From Blepharisma japonicum (Eukaryota > Ciliophora > Heterotrichea > Heterotrichida > Blepharismidae): a stretch of 64,000 nt of DNA. This document shows, piece by piece, positions 46,614-57,821 of this stretch. The stretch covers positions 372,001 through 436,000 of the forward strand of contig CATKHK010000008.1 in NCBI GenBank assembly GCA_949751835.1. The letters are read 5' to 3'. The position numbers were made by a program, and so were the translations under genes. The notes beneath the pieces are model-generated. The model saw nothing but the letters and a program-made list of their open reading frames with translations. It did no database searches and was not told the origin of the DNA. How positions within the stretch are numbered: position 1 is the stretch's first letter; each line of letters starts with the position of its first letter.

Positions 46614-47032
46614 CTTTATAAGTTACTAATTTCTTGAGGAAAATATGTTGGAGAAAACTTTAATACAGCCTTGGACAACCTTTTATAAAGAGAATTAATT
46701 TATATAAAACGAATTTTAGCAGAAAAGAACCATGTGAAAATATTTATTCGATAATAAATTGATAACTGTTTTCCATAGTTGAAGAAAGTGTTAGAATAAA
46801 AAAAAAGATTCAATCGTTTTTATGAGAAACTATTTAGTAAGTAAGCAACTTGGTGGAGAAAAAATAGTTTCATAGTAAAAATATACATTTGACACTTATT
46901 TGAGAATATACACATATATTTAATATTTGCTAAAATTATCGTCTGAAATTAAATATAAGTTTAACTTTAAAGAAATAGTTCACTAATCAAAATTTATTTT
47001 TGCAGTTATTTTTGATTTTAGATATAAAATTA
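46614..47032. other. AT-rich spacer
   Basis: Upstream of transporter B and downstream of the aldehyde dehydrogenase. No gene or recognisable element. Confidence 0.55.
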
Positions 47033-48565
47033 TTAGCGTTTAAGCAAGTATCTTAATAGCCAAAGCTTCTGTAAAACACTGGTTTTAATGGCAAATAGCA
47101 CTATAACTAAAACAATCAAAAATCTTTTTCCAAATTTTAATGCTTGCCATAAACTGAATTGAGTCAATGCTTTTAGTTTATTAAAACTAGACACTTTTTC
47201 AGGTGTGTAAGGTGGATACCTCAATGAAACTGGATATCCATTGAAATTCCCTTTAATAAGCACACTCTTTTGGTGGCTCATGGCTTCAAAACCATATTTA
47301 CTAAAAATCATAGACATTCCAGACTGTCCAACACCTCCAAAAGGAAGATCAACGCAAGTGTAATTAAAAGCACTCTCATTGCAGCTGAAATGCCCTGAAG
47401 ATGTCTGATTCTTTATTTTTTCCATGTTTTTAGTATTGCTCCCATAATAATATAAAGCTAATGGTTTTTCCCTTGCATTTATATAAGTGATGCATTCATC
47501 TAAATTCGTATAGGTGAAAACAACTAAAATTGGCCCAAATACTTCTTGCTTGCATAATTCAGACTCCGGGGATGGGTTCAGAATAATAGTAGGAGAAATA
47601 TATTTTGATTCAATATCTGCATCTCCACCAGCAATCAATTCTCCTTCATGTCTTTCTAAAAGCTTAATAATTCTCCAAGTGTGTGTTTCATTTATAATTC
47701 TTCCATAATCAGAACTATTTTTGGGGTTTTCTCCATAAAACTGCTTGATATAATACTGGAGCTTTTGCAAAAAATCATTGAGCATGCTGTGATGGACAAA
47801 AACATACTCAGGAGACAAGCATATTTGGCCTGAATTTAAGTATCTTGTTTGTACAATTCGCATTGCAGCCAAGTCCAAATTGACTATCTCATCTACAATA
47901 ACTGGGTTTTTGCCACCCAACTCCAAAATAGTCGGTGTCAAATGCTCTGATGCTGCTTTGGCTACCAATTTCCCTTTTTCTGGTGACCCAGTAAATGCAA
48001 TCAAGTCCCACCGCTGTTTCAACAATAATTCTGCTATTTTTTGGCCACCTTCTACACAAACCACAGTTTCTGGGTCAAGCTGTGAAACTATTGTCTTTAT
48101 TACATGCGAAGCACTTGGAGAAATTTCTGATGGTTTTACGCAAACACAATTCCCAGCTGCAATTGCACAAATAACCGGATTCAATGTAGTGGCGAATGGA
48201 ACATTCCAGGAACCCATCACCAAAGCAACACCGTAAGGCTCATGGATTACTTGAGCTTTTGCTGGGGCCATTAAAAGAGGGATGTCATGGTCTTCAGGGC
48301 TCATAAAAGATTTTAAGTTCTTTATTTGATAGTCTATATTAGCTGTTAAGGAATCAATTTCGCATACCCTTGCCAGGAATTCGCATCGTCCTAGATCTTC
48401 CTTTAAGCTATCAATAATTTGATTTTCGTTTTCTATTACTGCTTTTTTGAACTTTTTAAGAAGTGCTAGTCTATATGTATATTCCCTTGTTATTCTTGAC
48501 TCAAAGCTAGTTCTTAAGGAAGTTAAAACATCTTCAATGAGAATCGAAGGATCAATTTGTTCCAT
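47033..48565 (-). CDS. Aldehyde dehydrogenase family 3 (fatty aldehyde type), tail-anchored
   Basis: 510 aa. It oxidises aldehydes to acids with NAD(P)+. Visible are the cofactor site GSWNVPF, FTGSPEKG, the general-base Glu in LELGGKNP (about 215), the catalytic Cys249 in NSGQICLSPEYV, and the family-3 C-terminal part (FGGVGQSGM). The last 30 residues form a hydrophobic helix (FLIVLVIVLFAIKTSV) with basic ends. As in mammalian ALDH3A2 this suggests a tail anchor in ER or peroxisome and long-chain fatty aldehyde substrates. No TGA used. Head-to-head with the tepsin-like gene, 104 bp apart. Confidence 0.94.
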   Translation of the reverse strand: MEQIDPSILIEDVLTSLRTSFESRITREYTYRLALLKKFKKAVIENENQIIDSLKEDLGRCEFLARVCEIDSLTANIDYQIKNLKSFMSPEDHDIPLLMAPAKAQVIHEPYGVALVMGSWNVPFATTLNPVICAIAAGNCVCVKPSEISPSASHVIKTIVSQLDPETVVCVEGGQKIAELLLKQRWDLIAFTGSPEKGKLVAKAASEHLTPTILELGGKNPVIVDEIVNLDLAAMRIVQTRYLNSGQICLSPEYVFVHHSMLNDFLQKLQYYIKQFYGENPKNSSDYGRIINETHTWRIIKLLERHEGELIAGGDADIESKYISPTIILNPSPESELCKQEVFGPILVVFTYTNLDECITYINAREKPLALYYYGSNTKNMEKIKNQTSSGHFSCNESAFNYTCVDLPFGGVGQSGMSMIFSKYGFEAMSHQKSVLIKGNFNGYPVSLRYPPYTPEKVSSFNKLKALTQFSLWQALKFGKRFLIVLVIVLFAIKTSVLQKLWLLRYLLKR

Positions 48566-48669
48566 TTTACGCCTTATAACAAATTCTTATTTCATATGAT
48601 CTCAGATCTAATCAGATAACTATTGATGATCAAGCTAAGCTGAAAGAAATTCATATTTAATAATTAAAT
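48566..48669. promoter_or_regulatory. Shared divergent promoter region
   Basis: The 104 bp between the start codons of the aldehyde dehydrogenase (minus) and the tepsin-like gene (plus) must hold both promoters and 5' leaders. No motif could be recognised. The call rests on gene arrangement only. Confidence 0.5.
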
Positions 48670-49329
48670 ATGAGCTGGAATAACCCTCCTCCAGGAGTAA
48701 ATCCCCAATATTCCTCATTTTACTACAATTCTCAATCATTTGCTCCACCAGTACAACCGCAAGTACCTCAGCCCACTGAACATAAGCGAGGCGTACCAGG
48801 TGGAGGATGGGATGATGGAACTGAAGAGCTTCACATCAGAAGATCGAGAAATTCTGTACCTATTTCCCCCCAAAATGAAAGACCTCCCATAGTCCAAGAT
48901 ACTGCTATTCAACATATAGAAAAGCCAGTTCATCAAAACCCTACCATTGCTGTCAGTTTGCAGCCGGGTCCTTATGAACGAAAATTGATTGACGATATCA
49001 CGATACCGGGCGGAGCAAGACCTCGGCCTTCTGATAGGGATTTACATGAATTTAGTCAAAAATGCATGTTTTTGTCACATGAAATGATAGGCGATTTGCT
49101 ATTGCAAGCTTTACAAAACCCTCAGAGATCGCTTAAAGCTTTATATGTTCTTGATAAATTGGCTAGCGATTATCCAACTTATAAGGATTTCGCAGCGCAA
49201 AATCTCTCTACGATACAGGCTGCAAATTATTCTCAAGCTCATCAAAAAGCTCAACAAGTGTTATTAAGCAAACTTAATTCTTCTATAAATACAACGGCTC
49301 CATCGTTTAGTAACATTATTGAATTTTAA
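48670..49329 (+). CDS. Tepsin-like ENTH/VHS-domain protein
   Basis: 219 aa. A Pro/Gln-rich disordered N-terminus of about 100 residues (PPPGVNPQYSS, PPVQPQVPQP) is followed by a helical domain. This begins YERKLIDDITIPGGARPRPSDRDLHEF and continues SLKALYVLDKLASDYPTYKDF. The signature PGGxRPxPS after a KLIDDI helix is that of the second (VHS-like) domain of tepsin and plant MTV1, accessory proteins of AP-4 or clathrin-coated vesicles. The canonical N-terminal ENTH domain of tepsin is absent. A trafficking adaptor role at the trans-Golgi is inferred from the family. Confidence 0.72.
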   Translation: MSWNNPPPGVNPQYSSFYYNSQSFAPPVQPQVPQPTEHKRGVPGGGWDDGTEELHIRRSRNSVPISPQNERPPIVQDTAIQHIEKPVHQNPTIAVSLQPGPYERKLIDDITIPGGARPRPSDRDLHEFSQKCMFLSHEMIGDLLLQALQNPQRSLKALYVLDKLASDYPTYKDFAAQNLSTIQAANYSQAHQKAQQVLLSKLNSSINTTAPSFSNIIEF

Positions 49330-49363
49330 TTGAAAATATTATTTAAATTATTGGCTAATTATT

Positions 49364-50203
49364 TTAAAAGACCGTACAAAGGTTGCAGCCACAACTTCGT
49401 CCTTGGCCTTCCATCTGTAATGTATTGGTTTTTGATTCTTCATTACCCTCGCTGCTTGCTTTATAAATTTCGCTTGCTTTGTTGTTTTCAACAACTTTTT
49501 TATTATCTTCATTTGGCAAGTCATAGTCAGAGTCTTCTATTTCGTTGCTAATTTCTTCGTCTACGAAATTAAATTTGATATCTTTCATATTCAGCTGGTC
49601 TTTAATTTGTTGGATTGTGAACCCTCCTTCTTTGGGAGATTCAATTGGTGTAGTGGAGTCAATCCTTATAGGATTTTTTAAATCACTTGGATCTTCCTCT
49701 TCAGTGACCATAATGTCAAAGGGGTTTGAATCTTGGCCTATTGATTCTTTATATTCAATGAGTGAACTTCTGAAGTTGAGGTCATTGGAAGGATGAAGAC
49801 TGGAAGCTTCGCTTAATGTTAAGGACGCTGTTGAGAATTTCGGAAGACGGTCAGCAAGTGAGTTATTGAACCCACTAACTGTGTCACTTATATGATATGT
49901 CAAATTGCTGGGATCTTCAGAAAATGAATATTCCAATGATCCAGTTTTCATACCGCTTGGCTCTGAAATTTTATCATCAAGAACATTGAGATTCGTTTCA
50001 ACCTTTGGAGATTTTTGAGGCGATAATTCATTATGTGGTTCAGTTGGTATGGAATCGACTTCTTTTCGCTCAGATTCTTCTGAAATGAGCTCAACGTTAA
50101 GTTCAAGTCTTGCTGCATTTAACCGTGCGTTGTGGAAATATTTGATAGGCTTAGGGTCACGGTTAGAAATAGGATTCTGTTCGTAGACTTGAATGTTACT
50201 CAT
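49364..50203 (-). CDS. Acidic disordered protein with C-terminal CaaX box
   Basis: 279 aa, rich in Glu, Asp, Ser and Asn, without predicted fold, and no TGA. A run of acidic clusters (TEEEDPSD, FVDEEISNEIEDSDYD) occupies the second half. The protein ends CGCNLCTVF: the last four residues CTVF fit a CaaX prenylation box, and Cys at -7 and -9 could be palmitoylated. A lipid-anchored scaffold at a membrane is plausible but inferred. The 3' end is 34 bp from that of the tepsin-like gene (convergent). No homologue recognised. Confidence 0.68.
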   Translation of the reverse strand: MSNIQVYEQNPISNRDPKPIKYFHNARLNAARLELNVELISEESERKEVDSIPTEPHNELSPQKSPKVETNLNVLDDKISEPSGMKTGSLEYSFSEDPSNLTYHISDTVSGFNNSLADRLPKFSTASLTLSEASSLHPSNDLNFRSSLIEYKESIGQDSNPFDIMVTEEEDPSDLKNPIRIDSTTPIESPKEGGFTIQQIKDQLNMKDIKFNFVDEEISNEIEDSDYDLPNEDNKKVVENNKASEIYKASSEGNEESKTNTLQMEGQGRSCGCNLCTVF

Positions 50204-50483
50204 TAACTTGGCTTAATACAATTAGAATGATTTTATATTACTATTAAATCAATAATCTTGGGGATAGAGAGAGGATTCAAGAAAAGCTATTTAATAAATT
50301 GTCAGAAATGTAGTCTGTTTTTAATTAATCAATTAATCCTGAAGTTAATTTAATATATATCAGCATTGTATCAAGAGAGCTGCCTAATTTATGATACGAT
50401 ATATCAAATATAGTTCGTTAGCAATTGATCAAATGCAAAAGTTTCTTTTCAAAATATACAATTCATTATTTTATTTTAAAATA

Positions 50484-50891
50484 TTAATTTTCTTGCCCGC
50501 TCTCATCTTCTATTTCAATTGTCATTTTTTCAGCTTCCTCCTGCTTTCCTGCATTATTGTTAACTTCCTCGGTTAATATCTCATTAATAACTTCTTCAAT
50601 TTCTGAAGAAACTGATTTTGTCATCACACATTCTTTCAGAATATTAAGAAGCTTTATTTTGTTGACTGTGTATTTATAAGCATCATGGTTCGTTAGTTTC
50701 GTTTTTCTATAATAATCCACAAGTGCTTTAAATACTCGAGTATTTTTGTGACCTATTGCAATTTTAAAAAGCTCTCCATTTCGATAGCCGATGTCAAAAG
50801 TTTTCTTAGCCTCAAGAAGTCGAAGGGCTCAGTTTGTATTGTTTTTCCAAATGCACAAGGCTAAGAAGGTTTCGTCATAGCTGCCTTCCAT
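50484..50891 (-). CDS. Small ankyrin-like protein, 135 aa
   Basis: Start ATG 50889-50891, one TGA Trp (TNWALRLLE). Residues 5-60 show two helix-loop-helix units reminiscent of ankyrin repeats (NWALRLLEAKKTFDIGYRNGELFKIAIGHKN split by conserved-looking Gly and Asn). The repeat consensus is weak. The C-terminal 45 residues are acidic (EEVINEILTEE, EAEKMTIEIEDESGQE). Probably a protein-interaction module; partner unknown. Confidence 0.6.
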
Positions 50892-52603
50892 TATAAAATT
50901 CTATATATAAAAAATAAAAAACAAAATTTAAGTTTGTAGCCCCCGATAAAATAGATTTTACTTATAATACTTCAAGAATTTTTGTGATGAAAATTATACT
51001 AAAATTAAGTAATGATATCTTTCTAAAATTAGCATTTTAAATCCCTAATTCATATGAATTACTTAATGCATGCACCTAATTTCTAGAGAGTTCTAATTGC
51101 TAATTTTTAAAAAACCAGCTGGGAATTAAGTCTCTCACATTATTTCATAAAATATTTTCAATTATTTAAGCTAAATAGTTACTTTATCATTCAGATTTCT
51201 AATTTAATGAAGAAAATGAACTGTAATAAGACAGCTGTTAAATTAAAATTATTATTACTATTCAGATTTTCTCTTAAAATGCAAATTTTCGAATTTTTAA
51301 CAAATTCCGGCTACAATTTTGAATTTCTCTACATATAAATAGAAAAAGTACTCAAAAGAGATCAAGAATTCAATTTTGCTATTAAGAAAATGTTTTTAGT
51401 AATAATTCCTAGAGCTCACGAGTATCTTGCATATCTCATAACTGATCATGTCTTTAATTATTGATCAAAGTAAGAATATATAAGCTCAGAGGGCTATCTT
51501 TATCTGATGTCAAGTTTATTTGTCTTCCCTTAGACTTGAGCCTTTATTTGAACAATATTTTATCTATTAATTGGAGGTAAAATGCTTTCTTGCAATCATA
51601 CTGAATTCTGATAAGTGAATTACCTAACACTCAGAACACAATCAGTATTGTAAATATTTGGGAATGAGTTTACATCATATGAGCAAGATAAAAATAGGTA
51701 ATCATTCACAGCAAACTGAAAGAAAATTTCTTAGAGCTTATAATTCTGGCATGAAATTTTATTGCTGAGAGTATATGATTGAGGATTCTTAAATTTGATC
51801 TTTAAGTATTCAACCATTGCAGCTGTGACCAATATATGTCATAAAGAAAATGCAAAAGTCGACTGGGCTACAGGCGTTTCGGATAGGTTATGAAGAAAAT
51901 TTTGGCTAGGGTAAAAATTAATCCCAAGTTATGGTCATGCAGTTTAAGGGTCACTGACTCCAGATTGCATTCCAAATAAGATGGTTGAGATAAAATTTTT
52001 CTACCCTATTTTGTATTTCCTACAGCTATTTAGACCTAGCTAGTGTTTTTTGCGAGCCGAATCTAAATAAAAGCACTCTAACTTAATAAGTAATTTAATA
52101 GAGTATTGCTAAGCATAATCAATATTAGATCAATATTAGATCAATGTTTTCTAATGTTTTACCATTTCCATAATTTTATTAGCTTTTATGATCATTAATT
52201 TCTTCAATAAACTGTGTTTTCTCTTCTTGAATCTAATTCAAATACATCAAAATTAAAATTTTTAAACATTATGACTAATTAAATCTGCCATTTTATAATT
52301 AATTATTTGAAAAATCATTCTACCTACTGAAACTGTTTTACAAATAATAATAAATATCAAGGCTTTATTAACAAATTGGTCTCAAAACGAAGAGCAAGAT
52401 TTATATAAATAATTATAAAGAAATATTGTGTAACTGCCTATAAGAGTTAATGAATAAATATTTGACTAATTAATTTTTATTTTCACTATTTATTTGGTCT
52501 CATACTCAGCTATTTTCTTCATTGTTTTTTGTGGATTTCAAATTTCTTTATAAGTTGTCCATTATGCTTGCTTTACCGATGAATCGAATTAAAGTTAAAG
52601 TAA
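50892..52603. other. Long AT-rich spacer
   Basis: About 1.7 kb upstream of two divergent genes (ankyrin-like and ABCG C). A slightly GC-richer patch near 51,855-51,975 has only short open runs. One, LQAFRIGYEENFG, faintly recalls the PH-kinase GFRIGH strand but is too short to call. An 11-bp unit (ATCAATATTAG) is repeated about 2.5 times at 52,119-52,146. Confidence 0.45.
52119..52146. repeat. Short tandem repeat
   Basis: The unit ATCAATATTAG is repeated about 2.5 times in a row in the spacer. Probably replication slippage; no function implied. Confidence 0.6.
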
Positions 52604-54460
52604 ATGTCAAAGAGTCTCCATACAGAAACTGAAAGGAGTAACTATGAAGAGAATTCAAATATTATTGAGAAGAATTCATTTGAAGAATCAACTCCTTCAG
52701 AGTCGGAATTGCCTAATAATGACAGTGCCCATCCTAGAGTTCAACTGGTTTGGGAAGACATTACTTATAAAGTAACCATCAATGGCAAAGAGCAAAAAAT
52801 CCTCAAAGAAGTTTCAGGATTTGCAAATCCTGGCGAATTTTTAGCAATTATGGGTGCTTCAGGTGCTGGAAAAACCACTCTTTTAAATTTGATTGCGGGC
52901 AGAATTAGTCTGAGCTCTTGCAGTAGCGGGTTAATAAAGGCCAACAATATTGATATTCATTCCTTCAACTATAAGAAAATTGCTGCATATATCACTCAGA
53001 TGGATATTTTATGGCCGACAATGACTGTAAAAGAGGCAATCATGTTTTCTGCCAAAATGAGGATCCCAGGGACTAATCTAGAAATCGAGGAAAAAGTCGA
53101 TTCAATGATCCGATCTTTACGACTTGAAAAAGTTGCTGACAATGTTATAGGTAGTGTTATGCGTAAAGGGATTTCAGGAGGCGAGCGCAAAAGGACTTGC
53201 ATTGCAATTGAAATTATCTCGAATCCAACAATCATAATTTTAGACGAGCCTACATCAGGTCTTGATAGTTTTAATGCAGAAGTGCTTATTGATCTATTGA
53301 ATGAGCAAGCACGATGCGGAAAAACAGTGATCTCCACGATTCATCAGCCAAGTACCAAGGTTTTCAATAAATTTGACAAATTAATATTATTAAGTGAAGG
53401 GTATACCATTTATCAAGGACCTGCTTCAAAATCAAGAAGATATTTCTCCAAATTAGGGTACAAATGTCCGAGGCAAGTAAACCCAGCTGACTATTATATG
53501 AGAGTCTTCCACGTAGTGAATAGATATGATATGACTGTACAAGAGCAAAACATGCTTGAGACTTTAAATCAAGCCTATGAAGAAAATAAGCCTCAAAATG
53601 ACCCAAGCTTGCTTTATCTCACCCCGATCAAAAACTCGTCAGTTTACAGTCCTAGCTTTTGAATAAAATTTACTTTATTATGCAAAAGATCATTTGATAA
53701 TGCAAAAAGGAATCCTCAACTAAGTAAAGTCAGATTTATCCAATATATCATTAACGCAACTATTTTAGATCTCTTATTTCATGATTTATCAAGCACCACC
53801 CGAGGAATTTCTGATACTAACGGAGTCTTGTTTTCTATGATCAACATTAATACCCTCCTCACTAACAACTCTTCAGCTATGACCTTCCCTATAGAAAAGC
53901 CTATCTTTATAAAGGAAACAAAGCAAGGGCTATATGGTTCTTTAACCTATTATATTGCTAAAAACTTTGCAGAGCTACCAATGCAGATTATCATTCCTAT
54001 GATGTATTCACTTATGGTATATTTTGCTTTAGGGCTTGATCTAACTGCAGCTAAATTTTTTATTTTTTACCTAATTATAATGTTAGTTCAGATGACTGGT
54101 GTTGCACTAGGGTACATCGTTGGGGCTTATGCTCCCAGCCCACCTGTAGCTATGACATTTGCTTCTCTCCTTCCTAACGGATTAATGCCTTTCGGAGGAT
54201 TGTATGCACATCTAGGCAATATTAACAAGGCTTTCAGCTGAATTCAATATATTTCCCCGTTTGGTTGGGCGTTCAAATCATTGACAATAAATCAGTACAG
54301 AGGGAACACTTTTGATTGCAGTCCATCTTGCGATCCTTTGAACAGATTTGGATTTCATGACCCTTTGTGGGAAGATATCATAGGTCTTCTGGCAATAATG
54401 CTAGGATATAGAATTTTTGCATATCTTGTACTGAGACTCGGAATAAGAAAAATGCATTAG
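52604..54460 (+). CDS. ABCG half-transporter (C), first of tandem pair
   Basis: 618 aa, ending at TAG 54458-54460; two Trp are TGA (53660-53662 and 54239-54241). NBD: Walker A GASGAGKTT, signature ISGGERKR, IIILDEPTSGLDS and TIHQPS. Membrane part: about six helices (for example LMVYFALGLDLTAAKFFIFYLI). C-terminal DCSPSCDPLNRFGFHDP. Very like copy D just downstream on the same strand: shared FANPGEFLAIMG, YITQMDIL, YQGPASKSRRYFSKLGYKCPR. They are probably a recent tandem duplication with about 0.7 kb between them. Confidence 0.92.
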
Positions 54461-55157
54461 AAATTTTAATAAAATTTAAAACTAATTTCTAATCAACCGC
54501 AGTGCTTAAAATTAAAAAAGGTGCTTAATCAAAAAAACGCTGCAGTGCTAAAACAAATTGTCAATGCAATTTTACTTTGAATTTTCATAACATAAATATA
54601 GCTTTAGTTTGCTTTTGAAAGGGATAAAGGCTTTTTAAGCTGCCATTTCTAGACTCCATTAGTTTTTTTTTTGCCGTTGAGCCTTTGAATTGCAATTAAA
54701 CCTTAATAATCTGTGGCGATGGCTTATTCATGAGAAGATCATTCTAAATTTAAGCAACCATGAAAAAGCTTTTATTTGAAAAATATTTTAATTTTAGACT
54801 AATATGTTAATAGTTTCCATATATAGATTTTTATTCTTTATGTGCTTTAATCACCAAATTCAGTTTTATTTTTGTTTATTGTGAAATCTTCCCTTCAGCT
54901 TTTCATAAAAGAAGCTTCTCATGTGCAATTTTTATTCTTTATCTCTTTATTTGGCTAATCTGATGACACTTTACTTAAATGGTTCTAAAGTATTTAGCTT
55001 TTCTGAATTAATAGCTCATATTTTGATCATTTTAATCCTAAACCATATTTTTAGAACTTTAATGAGACTTTTCGACATATATTTGCTTACTTTTCTAAAT
55101 TTCTCTCTTGCATATAGATTACAATCATATTTTCTCCATTCATTAAAATTTTAATTA
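54461..55157. other. Spacer between tandem ABCG genes
   Basis: Contains a short repeated word (GCAGTGCTTAAAA and GCAGTGCTAAAA near 54,498 and 54,541). A hydrophobic 77-codon frame at 54921-55154 is probably chance. No other feature. Confidence 0.5.
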
Positions 55158-57008
55158 ATGGCAAAGGTAGTAGGTCAAGAAGAGACTGATAAAGGAGACT
55201 TTGAAGACAACTCGAATAGAGACAAGAAAAATCCGAAATTTGATTCAAATCCTTCAGAGTCAGAGGCTTTGAATCCAAACGGCTCTCTTCAAAAAGTTCA
55301 GTTGACATGAGATGATGTTAACTATAGGGTAACTATCAACCATAAAGAACAAGAAATACTCAAAGGAGTCTCAGGTTTTGCAAATCCTGGAGAATTTCTA
55401 GCTATCATGGGTTCGTCAGGCGCAGGAAAAACGACTCTTCTTAATCTGCTCGCAGGCAGGATTAATCCAAACTCTCGTAGCTCTGGAACTATAAAAGTAA
55501 ACGACATAGACATTCAATCATTCAATTACAAGAAAATCACTGCATATATCACTCAAATGGATATTTTATTGCCAACTATGACAGTAAGAGAGTCAATTAC
55601 GTTTTCTGCCAGAATGAGGATCCCAGGGACTGAGCAAGAAATTAAGGAAAAAGTTGACACAATAATGGCGGCATTAAGGCTTGAAAAAGTGGCTGAAAAT
55701 ATCGTAGGGAGTGTCATGCATAAAGGGATTTCAGGAGGAGAACGCAAAAGAACTTGTATTGCAATTGAAATTATTTCGAATCCAGCAATCATTATTTTAG
55801 ACGAGCCAACGTCTGGACTTGACAGTTTTACAGCAGAAGTGCTAATTGATTTACTTAATGAGCAAGCGCGCAAAGGAAAAACTGTCCTTTCCACAATCCA
55901 CCAGCCAAGCACAAAAGTTTTCAATAAGTTTGATAGATTGATTTTACTTTCTGAGGGTTACACAATATATCAGGGGCCTGCGGTAAAATCAAGGAGATAT
56001 TTCTCTAAATTAGGATACAAATGTCCTAGGCACGTAAACCCCGCTGACTATTATATGAGAATGTTGCATGTAGTCAACAGATATGATAAGACTGAAGAAG
56101 AACAAAATATGCTTGATAGACTTAATGAAGCTTACAAACAAAATGAACAAAAGAATGACTCAAACTCATTGTATCTTACACCAATAGAAAACTATTCAGC
56201 ATATAGCCTTAATTTTCGTTCAAAAATCGCTTTGCTATGAAAGCGATCATTTGTTAACGCAGCCAGAAACCCTATGCTTAGCAGAGTGAGGATTATTCAA
56301 TATGTAATTAACGCAACTCTGGTCGACCTTTTATTCCATGGCTTATCAGAAACCCAGCGAGGCATTCTTAATACCAATGGAGTTTTATTTTTTACTATAA
56401 ATATTTCTATCATCTTAACCAACAACTCCTCAGCACTGACTTTCCCTTTAGAAAGACCTATATTTTTAAAGGAAATAGGGCAAGGGCTATATGGCTCAGG
56501 GATCTACTATGTAGCTAAAAACCTTTCAGAGTTACCTATGCAGATTATTGCTCCTTTGATCTATGCACTTATGACTTATTTTGCGTTAGGACTTGACCTA
56601 ACAGCGGCAAAGTTTTTTACGTTTTTTGCAATTTTAATGCTAACACAAATGTCAGGGGTTGCGCTTGGATACTTGGTCGGAGCGTCTACTGACAATGTAT
56701 TATTGGCTCATGCTTTTGCTGCACTTATTCCTAGTGGGATGATGATTTTTGGAGGGATGTATGGGAATTTAGAAAGCATGAATAATGCGTTTAGCTGAAT
56801 CCAATATATTTCACCGTTTAGCTGGGCGTTTAAATCTTTGACGATAAACCAGTATAGAGATAACAGCTTGGATTGCAATTGCGATCCTTTGGACAGACTT
56901 GGCTTTCATGATCCACTATGACAAGATATCATATGTCTTTGTGCCTTAATGCTAGGATATAGAATTCTTGCTTATGTTTTATTGAGATTAAGTTTGAGAA
57001 AAAAGTAA
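55158..57008 (+). CDS. ABCG half-transporter (D), second of tandem pair
   Basis: 616 aa, start ATG 55158 (MAKVVGQEETD), stop TAA 57006-57008. TGA Trp occur at QLTWDDV, LLWKRS (56238-56240), FSWIQY and LWQD. It has the same domain order and motifs as copy C: GSSGAGKTT, ISGGERKR, LDEPTSGLDS and TIHQPS, then six membrane helices. The N-terminal 50 residues are acidic and differ most from copy C, while NBD and membrane domains are close. Probable lipid or small-molecule exporter. Confidence 0.92.
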
Positions 57009-57188
57009 AGACTAGCTTAATAAAAACATTTTAACTTTATTATAATAAATTTATTGATTTATTCTTATTTTTGTTAAATTATATTTTTAATCATAAATTT
57101 CTAAAAAATACCTCTCATTTTTATCATAGTAAATTATCAAGCTTAATATTTTAATAAAAATGATATATAATATTACGAACTAATATTT

Positions 57189-57821
57189 CTACTTCAAAGC
57201 GTTAAACCTTGATTCCAAATCTTCCATCGGAGGTTGTTTTTCTTCTTCCATGCCCGTGCTTTTGATTTTTCCGGTCGGTCCGGAATCTAGCTGTCCTGCT
57301 ATTTCTACACCAATTTCGCTTAAAACTTGGTTTACAACATTATCGCTTTCTTCAATATCTCCTTCATTGTCAAAGGCCATTTCCATTGCATCTCCCATCA
57401 TTTCTTCAGTCATTTCCATCCTCTGGTTTTCTCTATTGAAATCCTGCATCATTTTGTTTAGCTCAGGCAAGTTCATTTCTTTGTTAAATTGTGTTAGTGC
57501 TGGCGTAATGCTTCGCAAGGTTTCCGACATTGCTTGTGTTGACCTCATTGTCTGAAGTCTAAAATCTAGTCCTTGCAGTTGAGATTTTAATTCATAAAAT
57601 TTCTGAATCTGTTTTCTAACTCTTACTAAATCTTTGGCCATAACTTTAACAGAACTGATTTGATTTTGTTTGGCGAGTTTCTTGATTTCTGCAATCAATT
57701 TTTTTTCTTCGAGCTGAAGACGGGACCGTTCACGATCAAGCTCTCGCTGGGCTTTTTTTAAACCTCTACGATGGACCCTAAGTTGCTCTTGAGGGGAAAG
57801 TTTGGGGTTGGTAGCTCCCAT
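57189..57821 (-). CDS. VPS2: ESCRT-III subunit CHMP2/Vps2
   Basis: 210 aa Snf7-family protein. A basic N-terminal helical hairpin (RVHRRGLKKAQRELDRERSRLQ and KLIAEIKKLAKQNQ) is followed by the core helices and an acidic C-terminal half. A C-terminal MIT-interacting motif (MEDLESRFNALK) for Vps4 recruitment is present. QKFYELKSQLQG and TMRSTQAMSETLR match CHMP2A/Vps2. It acts in membrane scission, with ESCRT-III filaments at endosomes and during abscission. No TGA, no intron. Confidence 0.93.
   Translation of the reverse strand: MGATNPKLSPQEQLRVHRRGLKKAQRELDRERSRLQLEEKKLIAEIKKLAKQNQISSVKVMAKDLVRVRKQIQKFYELKSQLQGLDFRLQTMRSTQAMSETLRSITPALTQFNKEMNLPELNKMMQDFNRENQRMEMTEEMMGDAMEMAFDNEGDIEESDNVVNQVLSEIGVEIAGQLDSGPTGKIKSTGMEEEKQPPMEDLESRFNALK

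Noticed and set aside
51855-51975. GC-richer patch with a short stretch resembling a PH-kinase strand
   Set aside because: The match is about ten residues and no second family motif lies nearby in any frame.
54921-55154. 77-codon hydrophobic frame upstream of ABCG D
   Set aside because: Runs of Leu, Phe and Ile as expected from T-rich DNA; ends just before the transporter start, with no signal or domain.
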